Below are positions 22,787-35,404 of a stretch of 64,000 nt of DNA, piece by piece; position 1 is the stretch's first letter, and every line of letters begins with the position of its first letter. Location: NCBI GenBank assembly GCA_964035015.1, contig OZ036004.1:4415682-4479681 (forward strand), in the 5' to 3' direction. Under the pieces are notes generated by a model that saw nothing but the letters and a program-made list of their open reading frames with translations, did not search any database and was not told the DNA's origin. The stretch is from Corallium rubrum (lineage: Eukaryota > Cnidaria > Anthozoa > Scleralcyonacea > Coralliidae). A program made the translations under genes and the position numbers.

Positions 22787-23189
22787 GAAGCAAAGCCATA
22801 AGTTTAAAAGTAATTTAATGAATCTAACGTTTCGTTGCTTCTCGCAACATCTTCAGAGAATGAATGATGGAATAAATAATTACAAATATATAAATAGGTT
22901 ACTAATAATAACTATTACAGATATATGAGAGGTGATAGGTCGGGAGGTGAGATGTCAGAAGAGAGAAAGTGGGAAAGAGCTTAATGCAAACATCAGCTCC
23001 TTCCCACTTTCTCTCTTCTGACTTATCACCTCCCAACCTCTCACCTCTCATATATCTGTAATAGTTATTATTAGTAACCTATTTATATATTTGTAATTAC
23101 TTATTCCATCATTCATTCTCTGAAGATGTAGCGAGAAGCAACGAAACGTTAGATTCATTAAATTACTTTTAAACTTATGGCTTTACTTC
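22787..23189. mobile_element. Near-perfect 400-bp palindrome
   Basis: Two arms of about 190 bp run from GAAGCAAAGCCATAAGTTTA to CCCACTTTCTCTCTTCTGAC and back, with a loop near 22985-23000. The arms differ at only a few positions (for example CGGGAGGTGAG versus CACCTCCCAACC). Both carry GCGAGAAGCAACGAAACGTT near the outside. The high arm identity implies youth or active conversion. Confidence 0.9.
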
Positions 23190-23315
23190 TGTGAAGGTTT
23201 TTAGTATCTCTTTTATGGTTTTATATAATATAAAACTATTATTGTAAGATTTTGTGCAATTTTAAGACAACTTTTGTTCCTTTAAGAATTGCTAAAAAGA
23301 AGGGTGACATATATA

Positions 23316-23784
23316 CAGTGTGTATAAAAAAACCCTGAACCCTTAGGAAACAACCTATTGTAGTAGTTTGAAAGCCCTAAAAGCGCTGCGGTATAAATTA
23401 ATCAGCACATACGTCAAAGCCTGGTTCTCATATGTCACCGATCGTCGCCGACGCATGATTTAGATGCATGTTAAGTAAAAGAATAAAAGCACTGCTTTTC
23501 TGCATTGTTCTTTATTACTTAACATGCTGCTGCACTTCCCGTTTTAACATGCATCTAAATCACAAATCGGCGACCATCGGCGACATATGAAAACCAAGCT
23601 TAAACAGGAAGAAAAAAAGCTTTTAAATACTTTCACCGTGCATACACTTCAAGTTATCTTAATTTCCCACGTGTATAAGATCGTGTGTTTTACGCATCTG
23701 TGGGTTCAGCGAAGTGCTTAGGGCTTTCAAACTACTACAATATAGGTTGTTTTCTAAGGGTTCAGTTCTTTTTGATACACACTG
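23316..23784. mobile_element. Tc1/mariner-type MITE, 469 bp
   Basis: Terminal inverted repeats of about 65 bp start CAGTGTGTAT on each side and carry CTGAACCCTTAG and TAGTTTGAAAGCCCTAA. TA dinucleotides flank both ends (23314-23315 and 23785-23786), as expected for Tc1/mariner insertion. A second, nested inverted pair is in the middle (ATCGTCGCCGACGCATGATT and CAAATCGGCGACCATCGGCG). It has no coding sequence. Confidence 0.85.
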
Positions 23785-24649
23785 TATAGCGCCTTTAAAA
23801 TCCTCGTTATAAACTTCGAGAAGGATTTTCTTTCTCTTACCTAAACACTTCGAATTTAATTAATAAATATTTCACTATAGTCATCCGTCATCAGGATTGC
23901 GTCAGCGCAATTTAAATTCGCATGTAGCGCATCTAAGGTAAAAAACACTCATGTTTTGAAAGACTGTTTTGAAAGACGTTTTTGATCTATTATGCAAATA
24001 ACAGCAATATTTTTTAATTAACTGGAATCATTGTTCTCAAAATAGCAGCTTCTCGAAAGATTTCATTTTCACGCTGCTTCTGATTGAAGTTGCAAGCCAA
24101 AAAAGATGATTCCAGATTGTTGTATTTTTTTCGAAAATATTGAATCTGATTGGTTAAAGAACAATAGATGGCGAGGTGACCATGACAACGCAGCGCAGAA
24201 CAATAGTGTCCATCTAGACATGTTGTCAGCCTAACAGAGGGAATGAATATTAAGATTATTTCTTAATTATATATGCGAACCAAACTGAAAACAAAGGTAT
24301 TCTTTCTTGGAGCCTTCGCGATTTACGTCGACGAAACGAACGACTACCCACAACAGAGCAAAAATAGCTTGGGAAAAAGACCCAGGGTGAATGCGACGTT
24401 AGCTTAGAGCCTGCTAGACGTTAGCTTAGAGAACTGCTGAAAATTCAACTGACGACGGATGACAGACGTTTTTCGTTAGATGACTCCAAAGAAGCGGAAG
24501 CTTTTAATCAAGGGCCAATGCAGGTGACCTAGGGTTATTACATGCGGGAACCGGACGGGAAAAAACAAAACAAGCCAATACGAACATAAATGAACATATG
24601 TACGTTTAGCAAGGCTTCAAGATCGTGAACTTTTGAGATTATATAGGAA

Positions 24650-25200
24650 ATATAATGTTTCGCGCTCAAATCTTCGAAACGTCAGTTATTTAGACTTTTC
24701 GTTATCTAAAATCTCAAGACTTCACTGCATGGCTTTATGATTTTCTGTACATCATAACACACTGCCTACACAGCACTCTAATTTTATATGACAGTCCGTG
24801 ATTTACTCTGGTGAAGGACTCTGACACAAAACGTCAGTATTTCGTTCTCTCAAATCTCATGAGCAGTTCAACACCTTTGTTAAGATTTTCTAAACATCGT
24901 ATCACACGGTCTACACAGCACTCTCTACTTTAGCATTACTCCATGATTTACTCTGATGAATATCTTTGGCTCGAAACGTCAGTATTTTATTATGTAAAGT
25001 TCATCGTGACACCTTTAAAATGTTTTACACGCCATGACACGTTCCGCACGACTCTATCTTCATGTCAAAAGTAGAGCGACTGCGTATAGGCTGTGTTTTG
25101 GATAGAGCAAAGTGAAAAGATGGTGTAAACTGTTGAGATTTTTATGTAGCACTGAATGAAATACTGACGTTTCCAGCGGAGCTCTTCGTCAGAGTAAAAT
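24650..25200. repeat. GAAACGTCAGTATTT-family repeats, direct and inverted copies
   Basis: At least three direct units of about 150-180 bp carry CGAAACGTCAGT, then CACTGCCTACACAGCACTCT-like and GATTTACTCTG[AG]TGAA words. An inverted copy (GGATAGAGCAAAGTG … CTTCGTCAGAGTAAAAT) follows at about 25090-25200. Other copies are at 17060-17175, 27850-28010, 46130-46800, 51105-51135 and 54990-55070. Confidence 0.75.
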
Positions 25201-25269
25201 AAAAAGGGCTATATATAGGCATAGCTATACATAGCTATGTATAGCTATGTATAGCCATAAGTAACATGT

Positions 25270-25567
25270 TCTAAGGACTTTAGGTGAAGGAAAATTCGAG
25301 CGTAGAATATATACATTTTACTTATAATATACCTGATTCTATCCTGGCATTACCACCTTATTATATATATACAGAACTCGCGATCAAGCTCTCGGCAACG
25401 GCCTCCGTGGCTCAGTGGTCACAGCATTGCAGGAATTGAACCCACGACCTTGCGATTCTAGTGGAGGAAGGCCTGTGTAGTTGCATTTTTCGCAACTGGT
25501 CCCGGTTTGGTCTCTAAATGTATATATTCTACGCTCGAATTTTCCTTCACCTAAAATCCTTAGAATA
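25270..25567. mobile_element. Foldback element enclosing tRNA-like promoter boxes
   Basis: The arms CTAAGGACTTTAGGTGAAGG … CGAGCGTAGAATATATACAT and ATGTATATATTCTACGCTCG … CTTCACCTAAAATCCTTAG enclose a short region. That region has a box-A-like TGGCTCAGTGGTC on the plus strand at about 25410 and a box-B-like GGTTCAATTCC on the minus strand. The two boxes face each other, so this is a rearranged tRNA-derived fragment and not a tRNA gene. Confidence 0.75.
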
Positions 25568-25703
25568 TGTATAGCCATGCCTTGGGTTTGTCGAAAAAAA
25601 TGGTGAATATCAGTGAGGCCGGGTATACTCTGAAGTGAGAACCATGCATGCATCAGAGGAACATTGGTATGAATTTAGGATAACAAATTTAACGAACAAT
25701 CGT

Positions 25704-25745
<42 letters not shown>
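25704..25745 (+). repeat. (TA)n microsatellite
   Basis: About 18 TA dinucleotides run uninterrupted and are followed by AT-rich variants. Confidence 0.95.
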
Positions 25746-25759
25746 TATAAATATATAGA

Positions 25760-27490
25760 GTAGTCGAGTCATTATATACTATATATAAATTGCTATAAGA
25801 CCGGACGCGATTTTTCTTAACTAATGCGCGCGGACGAACGGGAAGTGCAGTGGTGCCTGCAAGCATGGTGAAAATAGCCTTAAACTTGAACAAACGGGAA
25901 AAACAAACCAAGGCAATGAAAGAATAACAGTTTAACACCCTTATCACAATACTCGTAGCAAATAATCTGTGTCTGAGAGAAATTTTGAATAAAGTAAAGA
26001 GAAAACGCACAGTGAAGCCAACAAGATACTCTAGTCACATTTCAAAATTAAAATATAGCTCTGTGCGTATTCAGAATTAAGGTAAACATGACAAAAATTA
26101 ATCCTCCAGGCGCACTCCATTATATATTTAGAAACTCCATTGCTTAGATTGCTATATAATATCTTTGTTTTGTATCATCATAACTATACCCTTCCTGGTT
26201 TGTTTTTTTTTATATTATATTTTGGCTAAGGTCAGATGCCTTTGTTCAATATAGTTTGTTCGCCTTATTAGGAAATTACTAGAACTGCATGAAGATTTAA
26301 TATACTTCAATCCAAAATCGTATTTCGATACAACAGATATTAAACTACATAAAAATATACAAAGTTAGAAACCTTACTTACGAATTTGCGTTTCTATGCT
26401 TTGCTTTGCTTTGCTTTGTGATCTGTACTGTAGATATATATTCGCAATAGTCGGTGTCCTGTTAGCTCTTCCACCCACGACTGTCGGTTATTAAATAACA
26501 CGACGCACAAACACAAACTGTATAAAAATAACGAGAGGGAAAAACAATGTTCGCGTGAGTCCTCGTGTGGACAATTATGTGTCATGACATCACGCCATCA
26601 TTTGAGACTAATTATAGCTCTCCACTTGAAACTGCTTGATGAAGTAAAAATAGTAAAGTAAAAATAGACAGGTTTAATTTGGGGAATTTTACTCCTTGTC
26701 AGAAAAAAATAAGTCGAAGCAGGTCAAAGTACAACAAAACAAGCTGCATGCGTCGAGTCGTGTTGTCTTAATAAGTTGATGTAAGCCATAAAAGCCAATA
26801 TATATATAACCAGGTTGCATAATATCTTATATGGGACGTGTTTTGTTCACTTATGTTATTTACAAAGCCAAATTTGGTATTAATAGTAAAAAGTGAACTT
26901 TGTTTTTTAAAAAAATGCATGACATCATTTCTGTGGTTAACCAACATGTTTGCTTGGCATTTAATTTATCAACACTCGAACTTAGTCACCTAAACTACAA
27001 GAAACACGTGATTTGATTAACTAGAATTAGAGCGAATGTAAGTTATGGTAGAGCAATCAACTTTAGCTATAGTGTTATCCAAGTTGTTTTCGTTTATATG
27101 TATTTCTGAAAACAATGAGTGTATTTTTTTTCTAGGCGCGGCATGAGATTCGAGCAGTCTCAAATTTCGTGTATATCATAAGTTGTACGTATACATGTAG
27201 TGCATGTGGTACGTTTGCGAGCTTGGTGTAATGTAAGACAGGCTCAGAAATCTTGTCTGAGTAATTCATAAATCTTTTCTTAGTAAATGAGCTTGACAAA
27301 CGTCCAGCGAACGTCTGTCTCGTGTATATGTTTACTCTGCAGGTTAACACTAGATAATTTTACTCTCGTCACTAGGGAAACCACCGATGGAAAAGAGTTA
27401 AGAAAATACGAACATTTAGATCTAACCACACAACTAAAATAATGTTATCCAAGTCAAAGAAACACCATATAAGGTTTGGTTTTTGAGTAA
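25760..27490. other. AT-rich DNA without a supportable gene
   Basis: No conserved-looking frame was found. Minor features are a TTTGC-type pentamer run (CTTTG)n at about 26399-26418 and scattered TA-rich tracts. The open frames present lack recognisable domains and ATG-proximal context. Confidence 0.5.
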
Positions 27491-27501
27491 GGCCAGATTC
27501 A

Positions 27502-27627
27502 GACCACGTCCACACGTATGCGTTTTCATAGCGTTTTTATATTGTTCTCGGTCCTCAGGGGAGCAGAAAACAATGGTTTCATTACAATATGAAAACGCTA
27601 GGAAGATGTATACGTGTGGACGTGGCC
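27502..27627. mobile_element. Short hAT-like MITE (CGTCCACACG), copy 2
   Basis: GACCACGTCCACACGTATGC and TACGTGTGGACGTGGCC form the ends. The interior matches the copies at 20872 and 53641, with a small deletion after CTCATTAC. Confidence 0.85.
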
Positions 27628-27849
27628 TCAAACGTTGGACTGAACCGAATCATAAGTCGGCAAATGAGCGCAGCATATTGTTTAAGCCAATTTGCATTGA
27701 GTTCGATTCATGTAAAGTCCGACGTATGAACCTTGGTGGCATCCTCGATTTAATGAAATATCAGCACTCGTTAGGCTAATACACGTATAAGCAAGCAAGG
27801 CTAGCATTTGGTTTAGGCTGTTTGGTTGTCTATCTGTTTCTAGGCTATG

Positions 27850-28015
27850 TAAAAAAACAGAGTTCTGCGTAGCGGTGGTAAACTACCAAGACTATAGTTT
27901 TGACAACGATGTTTGATAACTGATGTTTCGAGGGGAGTCCTTCATTAGAGTGAAAATATTAATAAAGGACTTCGCTTGAAACGTCAGTATTTCGTTATCG
28001 AAACTATTCTCGGCA
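27850..28015. repeat. GAAACGTCAG-family inverted pair
   Basis: GTTTCGAGGGGAGTCCTTCA on the left faces AAGGACTTCGCTTGAAACG on the right, with ACTGATG/CGTCAGTATTTCGTTATC words. It is a miniature head-to-head copy of the family that forms the array at 46.1-46.8 kb. Confidence 0.65.
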
Positions 28016-28373
28016 GTTTCACTTTGCTGTTTCTAAGCTATGTTCGACTTTAAGTTTGATTTTTAATAAATATAATATCATTCATTTTTCCTGGCCACAT
28101 TTGCTGAATAAAACGTTCTTTGATCGACATCAATTGCTTTGAACTATTAATTGCAGTTGACATAGTACTGTTTGGCATTGCCAGCAAGTATTGTTAATAA
28201 GTATTGTCACTCAGTATACTTTGTACTCTTATTGTGTTCCTTTGCGGTTTGCCAACGGTGTCCAATATTCAAGTGAATTCATACAAGACCGATAAACAAA
28301 GCCAGGCCTTGTTCAAAGAATCAAAGTACTGATTCCTAATTCTTGTAAAATAATCAGTCGTCGTCTACCTGTC

Positions 28374-29235
28374 TAGCCTGTGTACAGCCGCTCTCCCGTG
28401 AGAAGAAAATTTTGGGGAGAGAGCGTCTGTGAGTTCGAGGCGATAATCGTGTTCCAGGTCACGTGGATTTTAAGTAAATTATAATAATTATTGAATAACT
28501 TCATAATACTTTCAAAGTTTCTTTATTATATGTCGTGAAGAAACTAACAAATTAAAAACTGTATTTGATCAAAAAGACGTGTGTGCGAGAACGAGAGTCT
28601 TTGAACAGCGTATACTATAAACCAAAGGTCAGACTTCACGACCACGGTCAAGTACAATTTCATGTGTGTGGCTTCAAAAACATAGCGTTTTGTCCACACT
28701 GTCCGATTGACTGACTGTATCATATTCATAAATGTCGTTGTATGTTTTAATTCCAGTATCACAATTGTCAATTCAGATGTGCCATGATTAATAATAACAA
28801 CCAACTCCTATAAATGTCGAAAATTAGGTATTTTTAAATCGTAGTCTTACCGACGATAGATTGTCCGTTGGAAATACTATTTCAGTTATACAATCAATCT
28901 GAATCTGTAATATTTGAAGTTGCTTGGCTTCAGTATCAGCGGCTGCCATAAATTACGTGTAATCAGAAGATAATTTGAAGAATCGAACGAGATACGGCAG
29001 TTATTTACTTCGCTCCTATGTTCGTTGAATCTTCGTTCAACCAAATTATAATTTATGCTATCAGCAGCCAATTAAAACTTGTGTAATACAATAAGACTGT
29101 GTAAGGGCCAATCAGATATGGTTCCACGAATCCGTGGAATATCCACGTGACCTGGAACACGATTATCGCCTCGAACTCACAGATGCTCTCTCCCCAAAAT
29201 TTTCTTCTCACGGGAGAGCGGCTGTACACAGGCTA
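28374..29235. mobile_element. Mutator-like non-autonomous transposon with 9-bp TSD
   Basis: Terminal inverted repeats of about 95 bp begin TAGCCTGTGTACAGCCGCTC and end with the reverse complement at 29235. They include CCCGTGAGAAGAAAATTTTG and GGCGATAATCGTGTTCCAGG. The 9-bp word CTACCTGTC lies immediately outside both ends (28365-28373 and 29236-29244). Long TIRs with a 9-bp duplication are the hallmark of MULEs. The 670-bp interior carries no recognisable transposase; the two minus-strand frames inside it are not convincing. Confidence 0.85.
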
Positions 29236-29712
29236 CTACCTGTCTTGACTACGCCAAAATATTTACACAGCTTCTATTTTTGGACATTGTCTAAGAAACG
29301 TTGAAACACACTTATGACTGCACTTAATCAAATTGTATGAATTTGAACCGACTCTGCAATTAAAACTGATGAGCTTGACAACTTTTAGTCCATGCTGAGT
29401 TAATAACTATATTTTAACCCCTTTCACTCGTATTCGGTTGATGTGGAACAACTTGATCTTTTTACTCTGTCTAAGAGGCTACGATCTATAAGAGGTTCAT
29501 ACGATCTATTTGAGAAAGGCAGAATGATATAAAAAGCAAAAATTGGCTTCGTTTTGCGGCTGTAAGTATCTCAAACTCATTAATAATTCACGAGGAAAAC
29601 ACAAAGGAAATCAGTACCGTGTCGGTGGTTTGGATATCGGAGGAAGAAATTACGTAAATTAAGCAAACTTTTACCCCAATTTTCTCCTAAAATACTGATT
29701 TGTTTGAGATGC

Positions 29713-29846
29713 TATATCATACACTCGGAGGTGTGTTTCATCAGGATATCCAAACCGACTTCGAAGTTTGTTCAAAAACCTCGGTTTTCAACAAACGTCT
29801 CAGTGTTTGGATATCCTGATGAAACACTCCTCCTCGTGTATGATAT
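29713..29846. mobile_element. Foldback repeat with GGATATCC words
   Basis: ATATCATACACTCGGAGGTG and TCATCAGGATATCCAAAC pair with GTTTGGATATCCTGATGA and CTCCTCGTGTATGATAT. A partial related copy (GTGTCGGTGGTTTGGATATC) lies upstream at about 29620. The plus-strand open frame across it is an inverted-repeat artefact. Confidence 0.8.
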
Positions 29847-29999
29847 ATTACATCTACTGATATATTACATCTCACAAAGGGTATCTAATTCTTTTGTGCG
29901 GTCATAGAAAGATTTTCGTGAGCATGACTGCATGAAAGGGTTAACTGTGTACAAGTTTTCTGGGTGTCAGAAAAACAAAGAAATGTACTTAAAACGTGC

Positions 30000-31490
30000 T
30001 GTGTAGCAAAAAACTTGATCATTATTATTGTCATCGAGATGAATCCAATCGACTGATCAGACGTTTTGCGACATTAGCGAGCGAATCATAAGTTAGTATA
30101 TATATACAGAAATCAGTGATTATAAGCATGAATTGTTTCTCGTGCACACAATTCCATACGCCAGAACAACAATCGTCAGAAACGTTTATATTGTGTTATT
30201 AGGACCATTTACAACTCTTGTATTCAATTGTCATCCTAACGTATCCACAGACAAGCATGTAAAAGACGTTTTGCAACATTCACTGTCCAATCAGACACAA
30301 GAATGGCATCGCGTGCATAGATTAGCATACACCAGGGCTCCCTGGCACACGCCATAAAGACATTTTGCGAATGACATGAAACCGTATAGGACATGCCCGG
30401 ACAAGATTCCAGCTATCTTAAACAATGTTTTTCAACAGCGTGAATACGTGATTCAATAGTAATCGATCACACCAGGACACTATACTCAACGATTTGTCAA
30501 AAAAGCAAAAAAATCCTTACCGGAAATGTAGATATAGGTTTCATAATTCCGGTTTATTGTAGTCAATTACGGAAGGTGATTCCCTTTTAATTCCCTCCCA
30601 CCGAGGACAAACAACAATCATGTTTTTCCTCCCAATATTTAATTACCCTTGTTATGAACGATTAAGAGCCAAAAACACTCTGCCAAATCACTTAGTATTT
30701 CTTTATTTACAAAACACGATGCTCTCGTGCATCTGTCACGACAGAGTTTCTTAGTTTTCAAGTCCTTGAGAAAAATGATAATAGTTTTGGGATGGCGCCA
30801 ATTAGAATTTCTAAATTTGTATGCGATATTTACAGGAGATTACATGACACACGTCGCCTACTGTTTTACAGCTTAAGTTAGATTATTATTAATCGACTAA
30901 GCTTCAAAAGTAATAATAAATTGAGTATAGATAACCACAATTGCATGAGAATACATTGGAATCTATACGCCAATAGCTTGAACACTCAACGTCAAAAACA
31001 AGTCTAAGGGGACGGTTTTTATTTGTTTAACAATATATTTGATGACTGAGGACATCAATAGGATATTAAACACAGCTGTGGTCAACCACAAAACCCAATA
31101 AGTTGAAATATACGGCACGAGTAGCCACAATCAAAGACAAGATTCAAAAACGAAACTTCTAACCGCGTATGCGGTTTGTCAAGTGGTAATACAAACTTAC
31201 AGTTCTCAAGGTGTATTCCTAAATTTAGATCTAAATGTTCGTGCAGATATAGTTAATAACAATAATAAAAATATATATAACTTGTACTTTTGTCTACAGT
31301 AATATGTTTGTCCAAACGCCTCCCCAGTTCTCACAATGTCAACTGATGATGGAAGACTATTTTGTTTTTAAATTTCAAAACAAAATACTAATTGCTTTGA
31401 AGTGTGAGGTAATCAGTATTTCAAAAACAGACAAAGAAAAGAAATTATGCATGTGGTGTGATGGAGATGAAAAGAATGTATTGTGGTAGT
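30000..31490. other. AT-rich DNA without a supportable gene
   Basis: I found nothing identifiable. The open frames at 30133 and 31304 have no recognisable domains, and the first lacks an ATG at its start. Confidence 0.5.
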
Positions 31491-31494
31491 TTAA

Positions 31495-31590
31495 TAATAA
31501 CGTTGAACAATCGAAATACAGTAAGGTTTGATAAACTGCCGAAACAGAGAACGCAGGAGTCTAACGTTTCCAGCGAATAATAAGGTTTAG
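31495..31590 (+). repeat. ACGTAGGAGTCTAACGTTTCGAG-family fragment
   Basis: AACAATCGAAATACAGTAAGG, AAACTGCCGAAACAGAGAACG and AGGAGTCTAACGTTTCCAGC match copies at 33250-33475, 35405-35535 and 40268-40490. This copy lacks the second arm. Confidence 0.7.
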
Positions 31591-31719
31591 TTTTGTAGCA
31601 TATGCATGGTTTATCGCTACAACTGCGGCTTCTCTGATGGATGTTATCATTTTTAAAAATATATTAAAATTTCAAGCAAATTTCAATCTTATTTGGACTG
31701 GGTACAGAATTATAGCTAG

Positions 31720-31870
31720 CCTGCGTAGCGGCGCTTGGGGTTGGGGGGAATGCAACGACGAGCGAGCGACGAGGTCGCGAGCGAGTGGAGAGGAGGGAAG
31801 AAAGGGGAAGGGGGAGCGAAGAAATTGTAGCCAAAGACATTCGTGCAATGGAAGTCCAACAGGAAGACGA
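31720..31870. other. Purine-rich GC island
   Basis: A G/A-rich block (GGGGTTGGGGGGAATGCAAC, GGAGAGGAGGGAAGAAAGGG) is unusually GC-rich for this window and contains GCGACGAGCGAGCGACGAGG. Frames on both strands are open because of its composition. It looks like the edge of another dispersed element and not like a gene. Confidence 0.45.
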
Positions 31871-32100
31871 CAGAACATTTTTTCTTTCTTCTCTGAGCAA
31901 AAAAAAAAACAAACAAGGGGAAGGGAAATCTATGTTTGTAGGGTATATAATTTAGAATAAGGATATGTAAAGACGACAGGAAGATATAGAATAGATCAAG
32001 GTATATTTGTGCACATGCGAGTCGCTCTGATCTCAGTGTTGCTTTTTGGTCTGAAAGGGTTTTTGCTAGAAAAGTAAGCATCAAATATAAATTCCCAACG

Positions 32101-32334
32101 CCTCTGGCTTAAAAGTTTTTTGAACGTAGCTTAAAAACTTACTGTTCATGACCCAACGTTTCGATCTAGTGTTTTCAGCAGGGGTGCTCGTTATGAAGAC
32201 AGGTTCCATATTTATACTCTCATAGAACCATTGATGACGATTACCCCTGCATGATGAAGACACGGAGTGTCGAAACGTTGGGTCATAAACAGTAACTTTT
32301 TAAGCTGCGTTCAAAAAACTTTTAAGCCAGAGTC
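32101..32334. mobile_element. Foldback element (CTGGCTTAAAAGTTTTTTGA)
   Basis: Arms of about 70 bp include CTTAAAAACTTACTGTTCAT followed by GACCCAACGTTTCGA, and return as TCGAAACGTTGGGTCATAAA and GTTCAAAAAACTTTTAAGCC. The central region is about 90 bp and includes CAGCAGGGGTGCTCG and its partner TACCCCTGCATG. Confidence 0.8.
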
Positions 32335-33249
32335 GGCTTTAATCTATGTCGAAAAGTAAGCATTTTGAGGTTCGTTTAACAATTCTGTAGCAGACAGGGT
32401 CTATCCATCATTCTATATATATATATTTTAATTTTACTGTCAGACGTTCAGAGAGGCGTCAACGAGTAACGATAAGATAATTGACATGTTGGGCATCCTT
32501 CTATTCTTCTAATTGAAGCCTTTTAGCCTTCTGATAATACTACATGTGAAACAGCATGCCTGCGTAGAGATGTGATGAATGCCTCGTGCATGCCACACGG
32601 CTTCGACACATCACAAGACTAATTTCCTTACCTGTGAAGTCCAGGCGACCTTCACACCTTTCTTAAAGAATGACTCAGCAGGTACATATATATTTATATA
32701 TCTAGACGAAACGAGAGAGAAAAACAAAAACAAGCTGTGAATATATGAGGGACAAGCTTGAGCCGTCAATCTAAGGTGACAGTCACCTCTTTAAACTGTG
32801 GGAGACCAAGGTTAGGCAACTGTGATGATGAAATATCTATGGAAGGGAATTAATGCATGAGTTTGAAGAATGGGCGTTTTATTTTGTGGTACACGTAATA
32901 AATCCATTGTTGTAATCTGAGCAGTTCCCCTGGCTTCAATGATAATCCAATAATTACGATAAAATAGAATTCAACTTGAAAACGAATACTGTTGTCATGG
33001 ATATTATACCAATCTATTTCACTCTTACTTTAATATTCGTCAACGCGCTAGAAAAAAGTAGTAATTTGCTCTCTATAAATCTGAGATCAAGCCACTGAAT
33101 ATAACCATTTTTATTTTACAGAACCGTGATAAATGGAAAGATACAATTAAAGTCTTGTTCAATCTGATTTGCCTGCGCTGTGATCTTTGTGGGTCCTTTT
33201 TGAAGTAACGGCGTATATTCCCAATGCAAGGGGAAGGTGTATATTCTTT

Positions 33250-33475
33250 CAGTGAAATAAAAGTAGGGTGCTGCGTAGGCAGTGTTGAAACAACAATCGA
33301 AATATAGTAAGGTTAGATAAACTGCCGAAACAGAGGACGTAGGAGTCTAACATTTCGAGCAAAGGTCCTTCGTCAGAGAGAAACGTGAACTGACGAAGGG
33401 CCTTCGCTCAAAACGTTAGACTCCTACGTTCTCTGTTTCGGCAGTATATCTAACCTTACAATATTTCATATAATC
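33250..33475. mobile_element. GTAGGAGTCTAAC-family foldback, copy A
   Basis: GCCGAAACAGAGGACGTAGG and CTAACATTTCGAGCAAAGG face CCTTCGCTCAAAACGTTAGA and CTACGTTCTCTGTTTCGGC. The short loop contains GTCAGAGAGAAACGTGAACTG. The same family is at 40268-40490 (foldback) and 35405-35535 (single arm). Confidence 0.8.
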
Positions 33476-33785
33476 GTTTAGCTTTGTTTTAATTATATAT
33501 TTTTTCAAAATTGTTGGTTAGGGGTGTCTTGTAAAACGACTCTTATAGTTGTATCTCAAATGGTTGATGTTGTTTTTAATTTGTTTTTCCTGCATTGATT
33601 TAACCTTGACACAAGGTCGATTCATAACTAATTACCTCAGTTGCTAAATCTCCATGAATTAACAGCGGAAATGAGTTATTTCAACATTTCAACCAAGGTT
33701 GGCTTTTACCACTATTACTCATCATCCGGAAATAGCAACAAGTATAGATAGGGGGAAAAACCAAGACCAGCCGACAAACATATTC

Positions 33786-33990
33786 CGAAGAATAATGCCA
33801 TCCTGTAAACTCAAGATATGAGTCAAGCAAGTGGAACTATGTGACTTTATTTCAAAGTCATCATCAGACAAGTCTTGTCTGATGATGACTTTGAAATAAA
33901 GTCGAAATATTACAATTTTCAACATAGTTCCACTTGTTTGACTCATATCTTGAGTTTACAGGATAGCATTATTATTCGGAATATGTTTTA
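33786..33990. mobile_element. Foldback element (AAGATATGAGTCAAGC)
   Basis: The arms TCCTGTAAACTCAAGATATG … AAGTGGAACTATG and CATAGTTCCACTTGTTTGAC … TTGAGTTTACAGGATAG enclose a perfect inner palindrome. That palindrome is GACTTTATTTCAAAGTCATC, then CAGACAAGTCTTG. Confidence 0.85.
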
Positions 33991-33999
33991 TTCTATAGA

Positions 34000-35330
34000 T
34001 AGGAGAATTAACCGCAAAATCCATCAAAGCTTTTGCAGTTGAATTAACCCTTTCCTGTTGCTATAGATTTTTCCTGTGATGAATAAAATCGGTTTGCGTT
34101 AGCTGCAGAGTAAAATAGATACGATTTGGTTGGATCTCGCCCAGAAAGAGTAAAAGAACTCCTTTCTTAATAAATCATTTCGTAAATTAGTAGCTATAAT
34201 TTTTTCTCGCCAAGAGAGCATTTTTATTGTCAAGTAATCTTAACATTCTTTGTCTAGCTTATAATTAATATATCGAACCCGTCAAAACAAACTTAAATAT
34301 ATTCGTGTATTCAAACGTGTTTCATACACAGAGAGTTTTTAATAAAGTTTTGTAATATTACACTGACGAATATTAAATCTTGAATTTCTGGAGTCAAAAT
34401 ATTATATTATTATTCAGATTAAATTAAATCGATTAAAAATATATGACTGGTAAATATTAGACAGTTTCAGTTAAAATAATGCATTTCAAGTGGGTCTTGA
34501 ACAGAACCACAATTTACTAGCTGTATGCGAAAGCAAATATTCGATAGCTCCAGGCTTTATAATCATTTAAATGCCGAAGCCATACTGAGTGAAAAACTGA
34601 AAAGTTTGGTCAGGTTAGATTAGAAAGATGCATAGTAACACAAAACACAATTTTACTTTTAGACGTACAGAGGCACAGCCACGGCTAAGAACAGTGGGTC
34701 AGATCACAGTTAGTACATCACATATAGTTCACATGTACGTGCCAGTTTAATCAATTCAACCCTGGGGTCAGATCTAGAAGGACGATAGACTAAATGAGTA
34801 CAATAGATGAGTCACGATATTTCATCATTCATAAATAAAAGGACTTGAATAAAAAGAAAAAATTGGAGAAATCAAGTGAAGCCAAGTTGGCATGTTTAAA
34901 AATCTTTTTCGTTTAAGCTATATATGGTCGTCTACGACATTTGTTTGGATCTGAAAAAGTGTGTTTTTTGAATGCTCGAAGATGTATCGAGAAATGAACT
35001 TTTTCATTTCGATCTTTCAAGATCTTTTCAAGATCACAAGATCTCAATCTTCCACACAAGGAACTTAATTCTGGCGTCATTATGTCACCTTCCAGATTAG
35101 ATTTTAATGCGATTACAAGTTTCCTTTTCGTGAATGCAATGACGTTAATCTGGTAAAGAAATAGGATTTATGAAAAGATTTATTTTGAATTCAAGGAAGC
35201 GAAAATAAACGCGAGTACATGCATGCACAATAGATGACGTCACAAATATACTCGCAAGGTATGACATGATTCAAAGAGAGATACTCTCGTCTTTGGCTTG
35301 CATCTACTCGCTGCTGTCATGTTATAGAAC
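34000..35330. other. AT-rich DNA without a supportable gene
   Basis: I found no feature beyond short TA- and TTTTC-rich tracts and a small GATCTTTTCAAGATC palindromic cluster at about 35010-35045. Confidence 0.5.
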
Positions 35331-35404
35331 CTTTCTTATGCTTCTACCGCAGTATATAATACAGCTGTTGAACAATTAAAAGGTTCAGAACATGTATGTG
35401 TGTA

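Noticed and set aside
31637..32084. Overlapping Ser/Pro/Arg-rich frames on both strands
   Set aside because: They arise from a purine-rich, G/A-biased block. No domain or consistent start is present.
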